A program made the translations under genes and the position numbers. Shown in pieces: positions 26,927 to 35,813 of a stretch of DNA of 64,000 nucleotides (the first letter of the stretch is position 1; each line of letters opens with the position of its first letter). This stretch comes from Siccirubricoccus sp. G192 (GTDB lineage Bacteria; Pseudomonadota; Alphaproteobacteria; Acetobacterales; Acetobacteraceae): the NCBI RefSeq assembly GCF_019084075.1, contig NZ_JAHREN010000001.1, positions 1,337,501 through 1,401,500 on the forward strand. The letters run 5' to 3'. The notes under the pieces are model-generated. The model saw only the letters and a list, made by a program, of their open reading frames with translations. It was not told the DNA's origin and did not search any database.

Positions 26927-28167
26927 GCCGGCACCAGGGACCGGGCCGGCATGGGCCGCGCCGCGGCCTCCACCACGGCGCAGAATTCCGCCGCCAGCAG
27001 CCGCCGGTCCCAGCGCCGCACCGCCTGGCGGCGGGCGGCGGTGCCGAGCGCGGCGCGGCGGGCCGGGTCGCGGGCTAGTACGGCAAGGGCCTCGGCCAGG
27101 GCGGCGGCGTCACCAGGCGGAGTGGCGATGCCGCAGGGCCCCTGGGCGAGCAGCCGGGCCGCCCGGCCGGGCAGGTTCGAGACCACCGGCAGCCCGGCGG
27201 CGAGGTAGTCCATAAGCTTGTTCGGCGCCGTCCATTCGGCGAAATCCGCGACCGGCGCCAGGCATTGCAGGCCGATCTGGCTGCCTGCCAGCAGCGCCGC
27301 CAGCCGCGGCTTCGGCAAGGGGTCGAGGAAGCTGACATTGCCGAGCCCCTCCGCCGCCGCCCGCGCCAGCAGCCGCGGCTTCCCGGCGCCCTGGCCGACC
27401 AGCACCAGCCGCAGCGGCGCGCCCCGCAACAGCGCGGCGGCATCGAGCAACTGGTCGAGCCCATTGGCGCGGCCATGCGCCCCGGCATAGACCGCGACCA
27501 CCTCTTCGGAACCCGCCATCTCCGGCCGCCAGGGCGCGACCTGCGGGCCGAAGAGGTCGAGGTCGCTGCCATTCGGCACCACATGCACCGCGCCGGGCGC
27601 GGCGCCATGCGCCCGCGCGGTCTCCGCCATGCCCTCGGACAAGGCCACCACCGCCGCGGCCCGGCGACAGGCGGCATCGGCCAGGCGGTCCATCGCGGCC
27701 CAGAGCGGCGGCGAGCCGATGCCCATGGCCCGCGGCAATCCCGGCCAGGGATCGCGGATCTCGAAGACGAAGGGCAGGCCGCGCATCTGCCGCGCCGCCA
27801 GTGCCGGCAGGGCCACCGTCAGCGGCGTGGAACTGGCCACCAGCACGTCCCAAGGGCCGGACAGCGCCAGCGCGGTGGCGCGCGCGGCATAGCGCAGGAA
27901 GGCAGCGGCGCGGGCGGCGAGCCCTTGGGCATTGCCACAGGGAATGGCGAATTCCACCACCCGGAACCCCGCCACCCGGCCTTCCCGCCGGCCGCGCCGG
28001 AAGCCGCCCTCGAGCCCGGTGACGGCGCCCGCATATTGGCCGCAGGCCAGCGTCACCGCATGGCCGCGCGCGGCCAGGGCCCGGGCCATGGCATGGCTGC
28101 GGGTGCCGGTGGCGCCGGCCGGCGTGGAGAAATGCTGGTGCAGATAGAGGATGCGGAGCCCCGGCAT
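26923..28167 (-). CDS. Glycosyltransferase, GT4, WbuB-like
   Basis: The ~414-residue protein begins MPGLRILYLHQHFSTPAGAT with the early conserved HQHFS and GTRSHAMARALAARGH motifs of WbuB-type transferases, which add N-acetylfucosamine in O-antigen and capsule assembly. The C-terminal half contains VYAGAHGRANGLDQLLDAA and NKLMDYLAAGLPVVSN. The start at 28167 overlaps the aminotransferase stop by one base (TGATG); an upstream in-frame ATG at 28197 lies inside that gene and is less likely. Acceptor and sugar are inferred only from family resemblance. Confidence 0.8.
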   Translation of the reverse strand: MPGLRILYLHQHFSTPAGATGTRSHAMARALAARGHAVTLACGQYAGAVTGLEGGFRRGRREGRVAGFRVVEFAIPCGNAQGLAARAAAFLRYAARATALALSGPWDVLVASSTPLTVALPALAARQMRGLPFVFEIRDPWPGLPRAMGIGSPPLWAAMDRLADAACRRAAAVVALSEGMAETARAHGAAPGAVHVVPNGSDLDLFGPQVAPWRPEMAGSEEVVAVYAGAHGRANGLDQLLDAAALLRGAPLRLVLVGQGAGKPRLLARAAAEGLGNVSFLDPLPKPRLAALLAGSQIGLQCLAPVADFAEWTAPNKLMDYLAAGLPVVSNLPGRAARLLAQGPCGIATPPGDAAALAEALAVLARDPARRAALGTAARRQAVRRWDRRLLAAEFCAVVEAAARPMPARSLVPA

Positions 28168-29396
28168 CACGCCTTGCCGCAAGCCTGGCGGCCGCAATCC
28201 TGGATGATGCCGATGATGCGGTCCTGCTGGGCCGGCGTCAGGGCGCTGCCGGAGGGCAGGCAGAGGCCATGCTCGAACAGTTCCGCCGCCACCGTGCCGC
28301 CGGCATGGGGCGCGCCGCGGAACACCGGCTGGAGGTGCAGCGGCTTCCAGACCGGCCGGCTTTCGATCCCCGCCTCGGCCAGGGCGCGGCGCACCGCCTC
28401 GCGGTCCGGGGCGCCGCGGCCGGGGTCGAACAACGCCACCGAGAGCCAGCGGGTGCTGCGGCCCCAGGCCGGTTCCGGCATGAAGGAGAGGCCGGGCAGG
28501 CCGCCCAGCGCTTCGGCATACCGGGCGAAGATGGCGCGGCGCGCCGCGACGCGGGCCTCCAGCGCGGCGAGCTGGGTGCAGCCGATGGCGGCCAGGATGG
28601 AGGAGAGGCCGTAGGAATAGCCGGTGGTCTCGTGCTGGTAATGCGCCGCCGGCTCCTTGGCCTGGCAGGCCAGGTGCCGGGCGGTGGCGATCAGCTTCGG
28701 GTCCTCGGCCGCCAGCGCGCCGCCGCCGCCGGCGGTGATGATCTTGTTGCCGTTGAAGCTGAAGGCTGCCAGCCGGGCGCCGCGCCCGGCATGGCGGCCG
28801 CCGCGCTGCGTCGCGCCCAGCGCCTCGGCGCTGTCGCAGAGGATGGGCACGCCCCAGCGGTCGCAGACGGCGCGGATGGCGTCGAGGTCGCAGGACTGGC
28901 CAAACAGGTCCACCGGCACCACCGCCCGCGGCAGCCGGCCGCGGCGGCCGGCGCGGGCGAGTTCGCGTTCCAGCAGCCCGGGGTCGAGGGTCCAGGTCTC
29001 GCGGTCCACATCGAGGAAGCGGGGCCTGGCGCCCATCTGCACCGCCGGGGCGATGGTGGCGACGAAGGTGAGGCTGGCGGTCCAGACCTCGTCCCCCGCC
29101 TCAAGCCCGAGGCAGTGGTAGCCGAGATGCAGCGCGGCGGTGCCGGAGGCGGTGGCCAGCACATCAGGGAAGCCGGTGGCCGCAGCGATGGCCGCCTCGA
29201 AGGCGGCGGGCATGGGGCCGGCGGGGGCGATCCAGCCGGAGGCGAGGGTGGCCTCCAGCGCCGCCAGCTCGCCCCCCGCCAGATGCGGCGGCGAGAGCGG
29301 CAGCGGTGCGGGCTGGCGCGGCGGTTGGGGGCGCTGCGGCGCCGGGAAGGGGACGATCGGCGCGGGCAACAGGGCAGCGGACTGGAGGCGGGCCAC
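28167..29396 (-). CDS. DegT/DnrJ/EryC1/StrS-family sugar aminotransferase
   Basis: This PLP enzyme transfers an amino group to a keto-sugar nucleotide, probably the product of the operon's 4,6-dehydratase (PglE-like). The family motifs are SGWIAPAGPMPAAFEAAIAA, ATASGTAALHLGYHCLGLEA, PVDLFGQSCDL and the Schiff-base lysine in FSFNGNKIITAGGGG. The C-terminus SRPVWKPLHLQPVF and LCLPSGSAL is also typical. I chose a GTG start at 29396 because the open frame up to 29498 adds an unusual N-terminus; the real start could be either. It is the first gene of the five-gene leftward operon. Confidence 0.85.
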   Translation of the reverse strand: MARLQSAALLPAPIVPFPAPQRPQPPRQPAPLPLSPPHLAGGELAALEATLASGWIAPAGPMPAAFEAAIAAATGFPDVLATASGTAALHLGYHCLGLEAGDEVWTASLTFVATIAPAVQMGARPRFLDVDRETWTLDPGLLERELARAGRRGRLPRAVVPVDLFGQSCDLDAIRAVCDRWGVPILCDSAEALGATQRGGRHAGRGARLAAFSFNGNKIITAGGGGALAAEDPKLIATARHLACQAKEPAAHYQHETTGYSYGLSSILAAIGCTQLAALEARVAARRAIFARYAEALGGLPGLSFMPEPAWGRSTRWLSVALFDPGRGAPDREAVRRALAEAGIESRPVWKPLHLQPVFRGAPHAGGTVAAELFEHGLCLPSGSALTPAQQDRIIGIIQDCGRQACGKA

Positions 29397-29616
29397 GGAA
29401 GCTGGTCCATCGCGATGATGTAATGAACCTAGAGGGTATTCCGGGCAGGCATCAAGCCTCAGGTAGCAAAATCCTGAGTGGATACAACCGAAAGGCAATC
29501 ACCCCTGGTGGCGGCCCCGTTCCGGTCGCGCCTGGGGCAAGGCCACCATCGCCCGCGCGAAGGATGCTGGCGTGGCGGCGCCTGGGTGGCGGAAGCGGCC
29601 TGGAAGAACCCGGGCC

Positions 29617-29671
29617 AGCCGCCCGGTCGTCCGAAGACGCAGCCGGAGGGCGTGAACCGGCCGGCAGGATA
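29617..29671 (+). repeat. Dispersed intergenic repeat, copy A
   Basis: This 55-bp stretch begins agccgcccggtcgtccgaag and matches 47812-47866 at 52 of 55 positions. It contains gagggcgtgaaccggccgg, also recognisable in the inverted tandem copies at 30310-30423. It lies in the 321-bp gap between the aminotransferase and secB; apart from this repeat and the hairpin at 29674-29705, nothing else is seen in that gap. Confidence 0.7.
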
Positions 29672-29673
29672 AA

Positions 29674-29705
29674 GCCGCCCGGCCGGGGCGCCCTGGCCGG
29701 GCGGC
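29674..29705 (-). terminator. Strong hairpin downstream of secB
   Basis: GCCGCCCGGCC and GGCCGGGCGGC make a perfect 11-bp stem with a 10-base loop, starting 12 bases after the secB stop on the minus strand. No run of T follows. It probably ends or protects the secB transcript. Confidence 0.6.
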
Positions 29706-29717
29706 AAACCAAGTCCG

Positions 29718-30227
29718 TCAAGCGGTGCCGACCGTCCCGGCCTGGCCGCGGCGCGACTGCCACAGCGCCACGAAGTCGATCGGCGCCAGCAGCACCGGCG
29801 GGAAGCCGCCATCGCGGGTGATGTCGGCCAGGATGTTGCGGGCGAAGGGGAAGAGCAGCCGCGGGCATTCCACCAGCAGCATCGGCTCCACCGACTGCGG
29901 ATCCACGTTCAGGGTGAAGATGCCGCAATAGGTGAGTTCGGCGATGAAGCAGGTCTGGTTCTGGTCGCCGATCTGCGCCTGGGCATCGGCGCGGATCTGC
30001 AGCCCGACCTCGTAGATATTGCCGCCATCCTGGATCGGCCGGGCCTGCACATCGAGTTGCAGGTCGACCCGCGGCTGCTCGCGCAGGGTGGCGAAGATCT
30101 CGGGCGCGCCCGGCACCTCGAAGGAGAGGTCCTTGGTGTATTGCATGTTGAGCATCAGCGGGCCGGGCTGCGGCTGGCCGGCAGGATCACTCGGCCCGTT
30201 CGGGTTCATCGGCGGCTGGTCGGACAT
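29718..30227 (-). CDS. secB: Protein-export chaperone SecB
   Basis: The 169-residue protein holds preproteins unfolded and hands them to SecA. After a Pro-rich N-terminus (MSDQPPMNPNGPSDP), the SecB core is clear: LMLNMQYTKDLSFEVPGAPE, then VDLQLDVQARPI, YEVGLQIRADAQ, CFIAELTYCGIFTLN and the C-terminal LLFPFARNILADITRDGGFP with PIDF. The length fits alphaproteobacterial SecB. In this group secB is commonly near a Tim44-like gene; here a phosphatase gene lies between them. Confidence 0.95.
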   Translation of the reverse strand: MSDQPPMNPNGPSDPAGQPQPGPLMLNMQYTKDLSFEVPGAPEIFATLREQPRVDLQLDVQARPIQDGGNIYEVGLQIRADAQAQIGDQNQTCFIAELTYCGIFTLNVDPQSVEPMLLVECPRLLFPFARNILADITRDGGFPPVLLAPIDFVALWQSRRGQAGTVGTA

Positions 30228-30309
30228 GGCGCGGGGCCTTCTCTGCTGGCGTCTCGGGAGGCGCCCCTAGCACGCGACCCGGCGGGCCGGAAGGCGGGCG
30301 ATGGGAGTT

Positions 30310-30423
30310 GTTCCGGCCCGGCCGATTCAGACCTGCGGGCCTGGCGCCCCTCCGGTCATCGGGCGCGTTCCGGCCCGGCCGGTTCAGACCTGCGGGCTTG
30401 GCGGCCCTCCAGTCATCGAGCGG
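30310..30423 (-). repeat. Tandem 57-bp repeat (two units), related to the dispersed repeat
   Basis: Units 30310-30366 and 30367-30423 both start gttccggcccggcc and differ at about six positions. The second unit ends on the base before the stop codon of the phosphatase gene (30424-30426). On the minus strand both units contain the tga.tcggccgg / tgaaccggccgg core seen in the copies at 29617 and 47812, so they are diverged members of one family. Confidence 0.65.
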
Positions 30424-31011
30424 TCAGGGCTTCACCACGGTCGGATGCGCCTGGCGCCACACGATCTCCTGCGGGCCCGGTTCGGTGGGATCGCAGCGGC
30501 GCCATTCGCCGTTGTTCACCCTTTCCCCGGTCATCGCCAGGATGAAGCCCCAATGCGAGACCACCACCGTGTCCTGCCAGTCCGGCAGGGCCGCCATCTC
30601 GCCGCGGAACAGGGTGGCGCGGGCCTCGATCTGGTCGTCCGGCTCCTCGATCGGCGGCCACCAGACCTCCTCCAGATGCGAGAAGTCGAGATGCGGCCAG
30701 GCCAGGCCAAGCGCGGTGCAGGGCGAGCCGATGTCGCAGGAGAAGGCGTAGCGTTCCCGCACCGTCGGCGTGACGAGGACGGGCAGGTTCAGCCGCCGGG
30801 CCAGCGGCGCCGCGGTCTGCAGCGCGCGGGTATAGGGAGAGCAGAGGATGCGGCCGATTCGCCCGGCCTCGCCCGCCGCCAGCGCCTCGGCCGCCGCCTC
30901 GGCCTGCTGCTGGCCGAGTTCGGTCAGCTTCGGGTCGGCGATGCCGGGGTCGCGCCGGGTGGCGGTGAAGTGGAGGTTGAACTCGCTCTGGCCGTGTCGC
31001 AGCAGGATCAT
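30424..31011 (-). CDS. Histidine phosphatase superfamily protein
   Basis: The 195-residue protein opens MILLRHGQSEFN with the phospho-accepting RHG (R5-H6-G7), has the second-strand CSPYTRALQTAAPL (conserved Arg) and the late catalytic His in VVVSHWGFILAMTG. Family members act on phosphoglycerate, sugar phosphates or phosphoproteins; the substrate cannot be assigned. Its stop adjoins a tandem repeat that is probably its transcript end. It separates secB from the Tim44-like gene. Confidence 0.85.
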   Translation of the reverse strand: MILLRHGQSEFNLHFTATRRDPGIADPKLTELGQQQAEAAAEALAAGEAGRIGRILCSPYTRALQTAAPLARRLNLPVLVTPTVRERYAFSCDIGSPCTALGLAWPHLDFSHLEEVWWPPIEEPDDQIEARATLFRGEMAALPDWQDTVVVSHWGFILAMTGERVNNGEWRRCDPTEPGPQEIVWRQAHPTVVKP

Positions 31012-31168
31012 CGCGGCGCGGTTCCGGAAAAGGGGTTCCAGCCGATAGCCGCAGGGGCGCCGCGAGGCAAGCCGGGTGGCGCGGCTCCCGGATGTTTGGC
31101 CGGGGATATGGGGCGGTGCCGTTGCGGTCGGGGCCCGGGGCGCCTAAGTAAGTGAAAAGGAGTTCACG

Positions 31169-31852
31169 ATGTCGGGCGGCTTTCCGGTCGATCTGATTCT
31201 CTTCGCGATGGTCGCGGCCTTCCTGGTGCTGCGGCTGCGCAGCGTGCTGGGCCGCCGCACCGGCTTCGAACGGCCGCCGCAGGCCGAGCCGCGGCCCGCC
31301 GGCTATGACCCGCGCGGCGCCCGCACGGTGGAGGGCACCGCCGAGGAAGTGGTGGCGCCGGCCCCGGCGGGCCAGGCGAACCGCGCCCTGCCCGACCCGC
31401 GCACCCCGCCGGGCCAGGCGCTGGGCCGTATCGCCGCGGCCGACCGCAGCTTCGACCCGCAGGCCTTCCTGGCCGGGGCCGAGGGCGCCTTCCGCATGAT
31501 CGTGCAGGCCTTCGCGGCCGGCGAGCGCGAGACGCTGCGGGCGCTGCTCTCGGAGGATACCTATAACGGCTTCGAGCAGGCGATCACCGCCCGCGAGGCG
31601 GCCGGCGAGCGGCAGCGCACCGAGCTCCGCGCGGTGAACGAGGTAGGGGTGGAAGCCGCCGACCTGCGTGGTAGCGTGGCGGACATCACCGTCCGCTTCG
31701 TCACCGACCAGATCAACATGACCACCGGCCGCGATGGCGAGGTGACGGCCGGCAGCGACGCCATCACGGAGCTGACCGACCTGTGGACCTTCCAGCGCGA
31801 CCTCGGCTCGCCCGACCCGACCTGGAAGCTGGTGGCCACCCGCAGCGCCTGA
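31169..31852 (+). CDS. timA: Tim44-like domain protein (TimA)
   Basis: The 227-residue protein has an N-terminal membrane helix (VDLILFAMVAAFLVLRLRSVL, about residues 7-27), a Pro-rich linker and a Tim44-like C-terminal domain starting FDPQAFLAGAEGAFRMIVQA and ending WTFQRDLGSPDPTWKLVATR. Bacterial TimA is an inner-membrane, NTF2-fold relative of mitochondrial Tim44 and is typically linked with secB and mltA, as here. A ribosome-binding site (aaaaggag) precedes ATG 31169. The exact role in envelope protein handling is not established. Confidence 0.85.
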   Translation: MSGGFPVDLILFAMVAAFLVLRLRSVLGRRTGFERPPQAEPRPAGYDPRGARTVEGTAEEVVAPAPAGQANRALPDPRTPPGQALGRIAAADRSFDPQAFLAGAEGAFRMIVQAFAAGERETLRALLSEDTYNGFEQAITAREAAGERQRTELRAVNEVGVEAADLRGSVADITVRFVTDQINMTTGRDGEVTAGSDAITELTDLWTFQRDLGSPDPTWKLVATRSA

Positions 31853-33103
31853 ACCGCCGAAGCCTGGGCCGGCTGGTCGCCGGCCTGCTGGCCCTGGCGG
31901 GGGCAGCCGCGGCGCAGCCGGCGCCGCCCGGACCTGCCCCGGCCCGGCCGGTCCGGTTTTCCGACCTGCCGGGCTGGCCGGGCGATGCGCCGCTGGCGAT
32001 GTTGCCGGCCCTGCTCGGCTCCTGCGAAGCCATCGCGGCCCGGGGCGAGAGCCCGCTTGGCGGCACCGGGGGAATTGGCGCGGCTCGGCGCCCGGCCTGC
32101 CGCCTGGGCCGGGCTCTGCGCCGAGGCCATCGCGCTGGCCGAACGCCTGCGCCAGCCTGCCGCCCAGAAGGCACCGGCGGCGGAGCGGGAGGCGCTGCTG
32201 CGGGATCTCCTGGAGCGCCGCTTCCAGCCCTTCGCCGCCGGCGAGGGCCTGCTGACCGGCTATTACGAGCCGGAACTGCGCGGCGCCGAAGACCCTGTCC
32301 CGCCCTTCCTGGTGCCGCTGCATGGCATGCCGCCCGAGGCGCCGCCGCCGGAAGCCACCACCCTTCTCCCCGTCGCCGGGGTTCCGGCGCCGCCGCTGCT
32401 GCCGGATCGCGCCGCCATCGAGGCCGGCGCGCTGGAGGGCCGGGGGCTGGAACTGGCCTGGGTGGATGACCCGGTCGAGGCCTTCTTCCTGCATATCCAG
32501 GGCTCCGGCCGCATCCTGCTGCGGGACGGGCGGGTGCTGCGGCTCGGCTATGCCGGGCGGAACGGCCACCCCTATCGCAGCATCGGCCGGCTGCTGATCG
32601 ACCAGGGCGCGATCCCGCGCGAGGCGATGTCCATGCAGGCGATCCGCGCCTGGCTCGCCACCGCCGGGCCTGGCGCCGCGGCGGCGGTGCTGCGGCACAA
32701 CCCCTCCTACATCTTCTTCCGGCCGCTGGAGGGGCTGCGGCCGGACCAGGGGCCGATCGGCGCCATGGGCGTGCCGCTGACGCCGGAACGCTCGCTGGCG
32801 GTGGACCCGGGTTTCATCCCCTATGGCGCGCCGGTCTTCGTGGCGACGCGCGACCCGCTGGACGGCGCGGCCCTGCACCGGCTGCTGGTGGCGCAGGATA
32901 CCGGCGGCGCCATTCGCGGCCCGGCGCGGGGCGATGTCTTCTGGGGCTGGGGCGAGGCGGCGGCGGCGCGGGCCGGGCTGATGCGGGAGCCGTCGCGGGT
33001 CTTCGTGCTGGTCCCGCGCGCGCCGCCCCGGCCGGAAGATGGGGAGATCCTGATGGTGGAGGAGTTGCCGGCGCCGGACTCCCTCGCCAAGGCGCCGCCC
33101 TGA
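31849..33103 (+). CDS. mltA: Membrane-bound lytic murein transglycosylase A (frameshifted near 32070)
   Basis: MltA cleaves peptidoglycan glycan strands to 1,6-anhydro-muropeptides in the periplasm. A signal peptide (RRSLGRLVAGLLALAGAAAA) is read in one frame up to ESPLGG. An extra G in the five-G run 32068-32072 shifts it, and the next frame carries ELARLGARPAAWAGL, GLLTGYYEPELRG, FFLHIQGSGRILLRDG, YIFFRPLE and the catalytic region AQDTGGAIRGPARGDVFWG. No standard start lies near the signal peptide: CTG 31849 overlaps the timA stop, while GTG 31783 is deep inside timA, so the start is uncertain. The gene follows timA as in other alphaproteobacteria. Confidence 0.8.
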
Positions 33104-33156
33104 CGGGCGAAACCATCTGCTTTCGCTGCGCCCCCCGGCGGACCTAGAGTGCCGGG

Positions 33157-33925
33157 ATGCTCCAGACCAAGCCCCGCGTCGCGCTTTTCGTCACCTGCCT
33201 GGTCGATCTCTACCGGCCGAATGTCGGCTTCTCCGCGATCCAGCTGCTGGAGGAGGCGGGCTGCCAGGTGGAGGTGCCGCAGGCGCAGACCTGCTGCGGC
33301 CAGCCGGCCTACAACACCGGCGACCGCGCCACGGCGCGCGACCTGGCGCGGGCGGTGATCCGGGAATTCCTGCCCTATGACCATTGCGTGGTGCCCAGCG
33401 GCTCCTGCGGCGGGATGATCGCGCACCACTTCCCCGCCCTGTTCGCCGATGACCCGGAATGGCGCGGCCGGGCCGAGGCGCTGGCCGCCAAGACGCATGA
33501 GCTGGTCTCCTTCCTTACCGACGTGATGGGCATGGAGCGCGTCGCCGCCCGCTATGACGGGGTGGTGGCCTATCACGACAGTTGCGCGGGCCTGCGCGAG
33601 CTGGGCGTGCGGGCGCAGCCGCGCCAATTGCTCGGCAGCGTGCAGGGGCTGAGCCTCAGGGAGTTGAAGGACCCGGGAATTGTGCTGCGGCTTCGGCGGC
33701 ACCTTCTGCGTGAAGTATCCGGCGATCTCCACCCGCATGGTCAGCGACAAGACCCGCGACATCGCCGCCACCGGCGCCGATACCGTGCTGGCCGGCGACA
33801 TGGGCTGCCTGCTGAACATCGCCGGGCGGCTCCGGCGCGAGGGCACGCCGATCCGGGTGCGGCATGTGGCCGAGGTGCTGGCCGGCCGCACCGGCGAGGC
33901 ACCGCCGATAGGTGAGGCATCATGA
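33157..33925 (+). CDS. LutA/LldE-like Fe-S oxidoreductase subunit (frameshifted near 33676)
   Basis: The protein has the two cysteine-rich CCG domains of LutA/YkgE: AQTCCGQPAYNTGD near residue 46 and LCCGFGGTFCVKYP near 175, plus VPSGSCGGMIAHH. The reading frame breaks at GGG 33675-33677; with one G fewer it runs LKDPELCCGFGG on to RTGEAPPIGEAS. LutA works with LutB and LutC in L-lactate oxidation, but neither partner is next to it here. The stop overlaps the next gene's ATG (ATGA). Confidence 0.8.
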
Positions 33926-34662
33926 GCACGGTCCTGCAGCAACTCCCCACCGAACCGCTGCGCGAGGCAGTGGGGGGCCATGGCTTCGCGCTGCTGCGCG
34001 GCGCGGCGCTGGCGGCGCGGCTTGGCCTGGACGGCGCGGCGCTCGACGAATTCGCCGCCAGTTGGGGGCGGCTGGAGGTCGACGGCTTCATGGCCGATGG
34101 CGGCCGCTACCGCCGCCGGCGGCATGCCAATTTCACTGCCCGCTGGGGCACGCCCGGGCATGCGCGCGGTCCGCACCGGGCGCATTTCCAGGCGGTGGCG
34201 CACAACGCATTGAATGGCGGCGTGGACCGCTGGTTCGCCCCGGTGGAGCCGGCGGTGGCCGAGGGCGCGCCGCTGCGGGCGTTGCTCGATCTCGGGCGCC
34301 GCACCGTGGATGCGCTGACGCCGGGGCAGGACTGGTTCGTGGAGATGCACCAGTTCCGCATCGAGGCGGCGGCCGGCATGCCCGGCTACCCGACCCCGGA
34401 AGGCGTGCACCACGACGGCGTGGACTATGTGCTGATCGGCATGATCGCGCGCCTGAACCTGGCCGGCGGCGAGACGCTGGTGGCCGATGACGCGGGCGCC
34501 GAACTGGCCCGCTTCACCCTGCTCGACCGGCTCGACACCGCCTTCCTGGACGACCGCCGGGTGATGCATGGGGTGACGCCGGTGCAGCCGGCGGACCCGG
34601 CGCTGCCCTCCTGCCGGGACGTGCTGGTGCTGACCTGGAAGCGGGGCGGGGTGCTGGGCTGA
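33922..34662 (+). CDS. 2OG-Fe dioxygenase family protein (amino-acid hydroxylase-like)
   Basis: The 246-residue protein fits the 2OG-Fe dioxygenase family that includes L-isoleucine 4-hydroxylase. The metal triad is visible as H163 or H164 with D165 in GVHHDGVDYV, and H216 in RRVMHGVTPV; an Arg near the C-terminus (CRDVLVLTWKR) would bind 2-oxoglutarate. It overlaps the LutA-like gene by 4 bp and is probably co-translated with it. The substrate is unknown; a free amino acid is the likeliest guess from the family. Confidence 0.7.
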   Translation: MSTVLQQLPTEPLREAVGGHGFALLRGAALAARLGLDGAALDEFAASWGRLEVDGFMADGGRYRRRRHANFTARWGTPGHARGPHRAHFQAVAHNALNGGVDRWFAPVEPAVAEGAPLRALLDLGRRTVDALTPGQDWFVEMHQFRIEAAAGMPGYPTPEGVHHDGVDYVLIGMIARLNLAGGETLVADDAGAELARFTLLDRLDTAFLDDRRVMHGVTPVQPADPALPSCRDVLVLTWKRGGVLG

Positions 34663-34679
34663 GGGGCGCGAGCTAGCGG

Positions 34680-34731
34680 CGAGAGGGCGCTGCCCTCTCG
34701 CGCTCTCCCGCCAGGAAACTCAGTTTCCTGG
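34680..34731. repeat. Paired-hairpin intergenic element, copy 1
   Basis: Two perfect stems stand side by side: CGAGAGGGC/GCCCTCTCG (34680-34700) and CCAGGAAAC/GTTTCCTGG (34711-34731). The same two-hairpin unit occurs in the opposite orientation at 37310-37358. Both copies lie between convergent genes, so they may act as bidirectional terminators. The rest of this gap (34732-34855) holds no gene that I can support. Confidence 0.7.
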
Positions 34732-34865
34732 ACCTTCATGTCCAGGCGTCCGTCGTTCGCTTGGGCTCACGCTGTGGCGCTTGCGACGCATCCGCCGGGC
34801 GTATGGAGGAACCTTCAGGCAAACAGGTGGCGCGAGTCCGCCTTCCTAAGTAGGCGGGCCTCAAA

Positions 34866-35813
34866 TCACTCGCCTTTGGGCGCCTTCAGAAACATTGTGA
34901 GTTGCACGGCCTTTTTCCCGTAGTGGCGGGCCACACGTTGGCGAAGCTCGTGGATGTCATCGCAAGTCTTCGCCATACCGACGACCTCATAGCACCGCGA
35001 GACGAGCTGCCTGACCCCGACATTGTCGGTCAATTGTTGATGCCAGCGGACTCCGGGCGGCGGCTTATTCTCCTTGAGATACTTCGCTACGTCCTCGTCG
35101 AGCGTGTCATAGATCAGTTCGGTGACGAGCTTGCCCCACCACTTCGGGCGCGTCTGAAGCGGCGTCTTCCATCCGGTCAGGCGTCCAAACTCTTCCCACA
35201 GTTGATCGGGAAAGGTTTTCTCCCACGCTCGGAGTTCTTCCGAGATGAATGCTCGCAGCTTTACCTGCAGGGCGTCCTCAGCGCGATCATACTGATAGCC
35301 AGTGGCCTCATCGACCAGGGCGTCAAGGCCAATGCGAGTGAGCCCTGCGGTCAGCATGGCGCAGCGAATCGCGATTTCCCTCTGCCGTTCGGTGAGGTTG
35401 GCCCCCTCATAGAGCGCCTGCACGTAGCCTCTGCAGATCAGTTCGAAGTGTTCCGTGGTGATGCCAATGGCGGCCCATTGGGTTCCGGGGATGGTGAACC
35501 GGATGGTTTCCTGCAGGATTTTATCTTTGTCAATGAACGGGTTAAGCGCCTTTTGCCCTATGTAGTCCTGTAGGCTGCCCCGCTCGATTTTCGCAATGGC
35601 CTTGGTCGTGGAGCCAGACGACAGAACGCGCGTCTCATCGTTGAGGACATAGCAGTCGAGCTCGTTGCCGCCCAAGTCGATCTTACCGCGCCACTTCGCG
35701 AAGGGGAGCGCGTCAAGCTCTTCCTGGGTCAGGTCTTTAATGCCGACAACCTTATCCACAACATCCTCGAAGCTGGCCTCAATCGGCTCAATTTCGTGAG
35801 GTTCTTTAGGCAT
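34866..35813 (-). CDS. P63C-domain protein, likely passenger gene of the IS1595-type element
   Basis: The 315-residue protein contains the P63C-type sequence in its C-terminal half (FPDQLWEEFGRLTGWKT, KWWGKLVTELIYDTL, VRQLVSRCYEVVGMAKTCDD, HELRQRVARHYGKKAVQLTM). The N-terminal half has DCYVLNDETRVLSSGSTTKA, as in related phage and element proteins. Its function is not known. It starts at ATG 35813 behind a perfect AGGAGG located inside the last codons of the transposase remnant, and the two frames overlap by 8 bp, so it was translated together with the transposase. That arrangement and its lower GC argue for a passenger gene that moved with the IS. Confidence 0.7.
   Translation of the reverse strand: MPKEPHEIEPIEASFEDVVDKVVGIKDLTQEELDALPFAKWRGKIDLGGNELDCYVLNDETRVLSSGSTTKAIAKIERGSLQDYIGQKALNPFIDKDKILQETIRFTIPGTQWAAIGITTEHFELICRGYVQALYEGANLTERQREIAIRCAMLTAGLTRIGLDALVDEATGYQYDRAEDALQVKLRAFISEELRAWEKTFPDQLWEEFGRLTGWKTPLQTRPKWWGKLVTELIYDTLDEDVAKYLKENKPPPGVRWHQQLTDNVGVRQLVSRCYEVVGMAKTCDDIHELRQRVARHYGKKAVQLTMFLKAPKGE

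Noticed and set aside
30413..32878. 821-codon minus-strand frame
   Set aside because: It is antisense to the Tim44-like and mltA genes and out of frame with the phosphatase gene.
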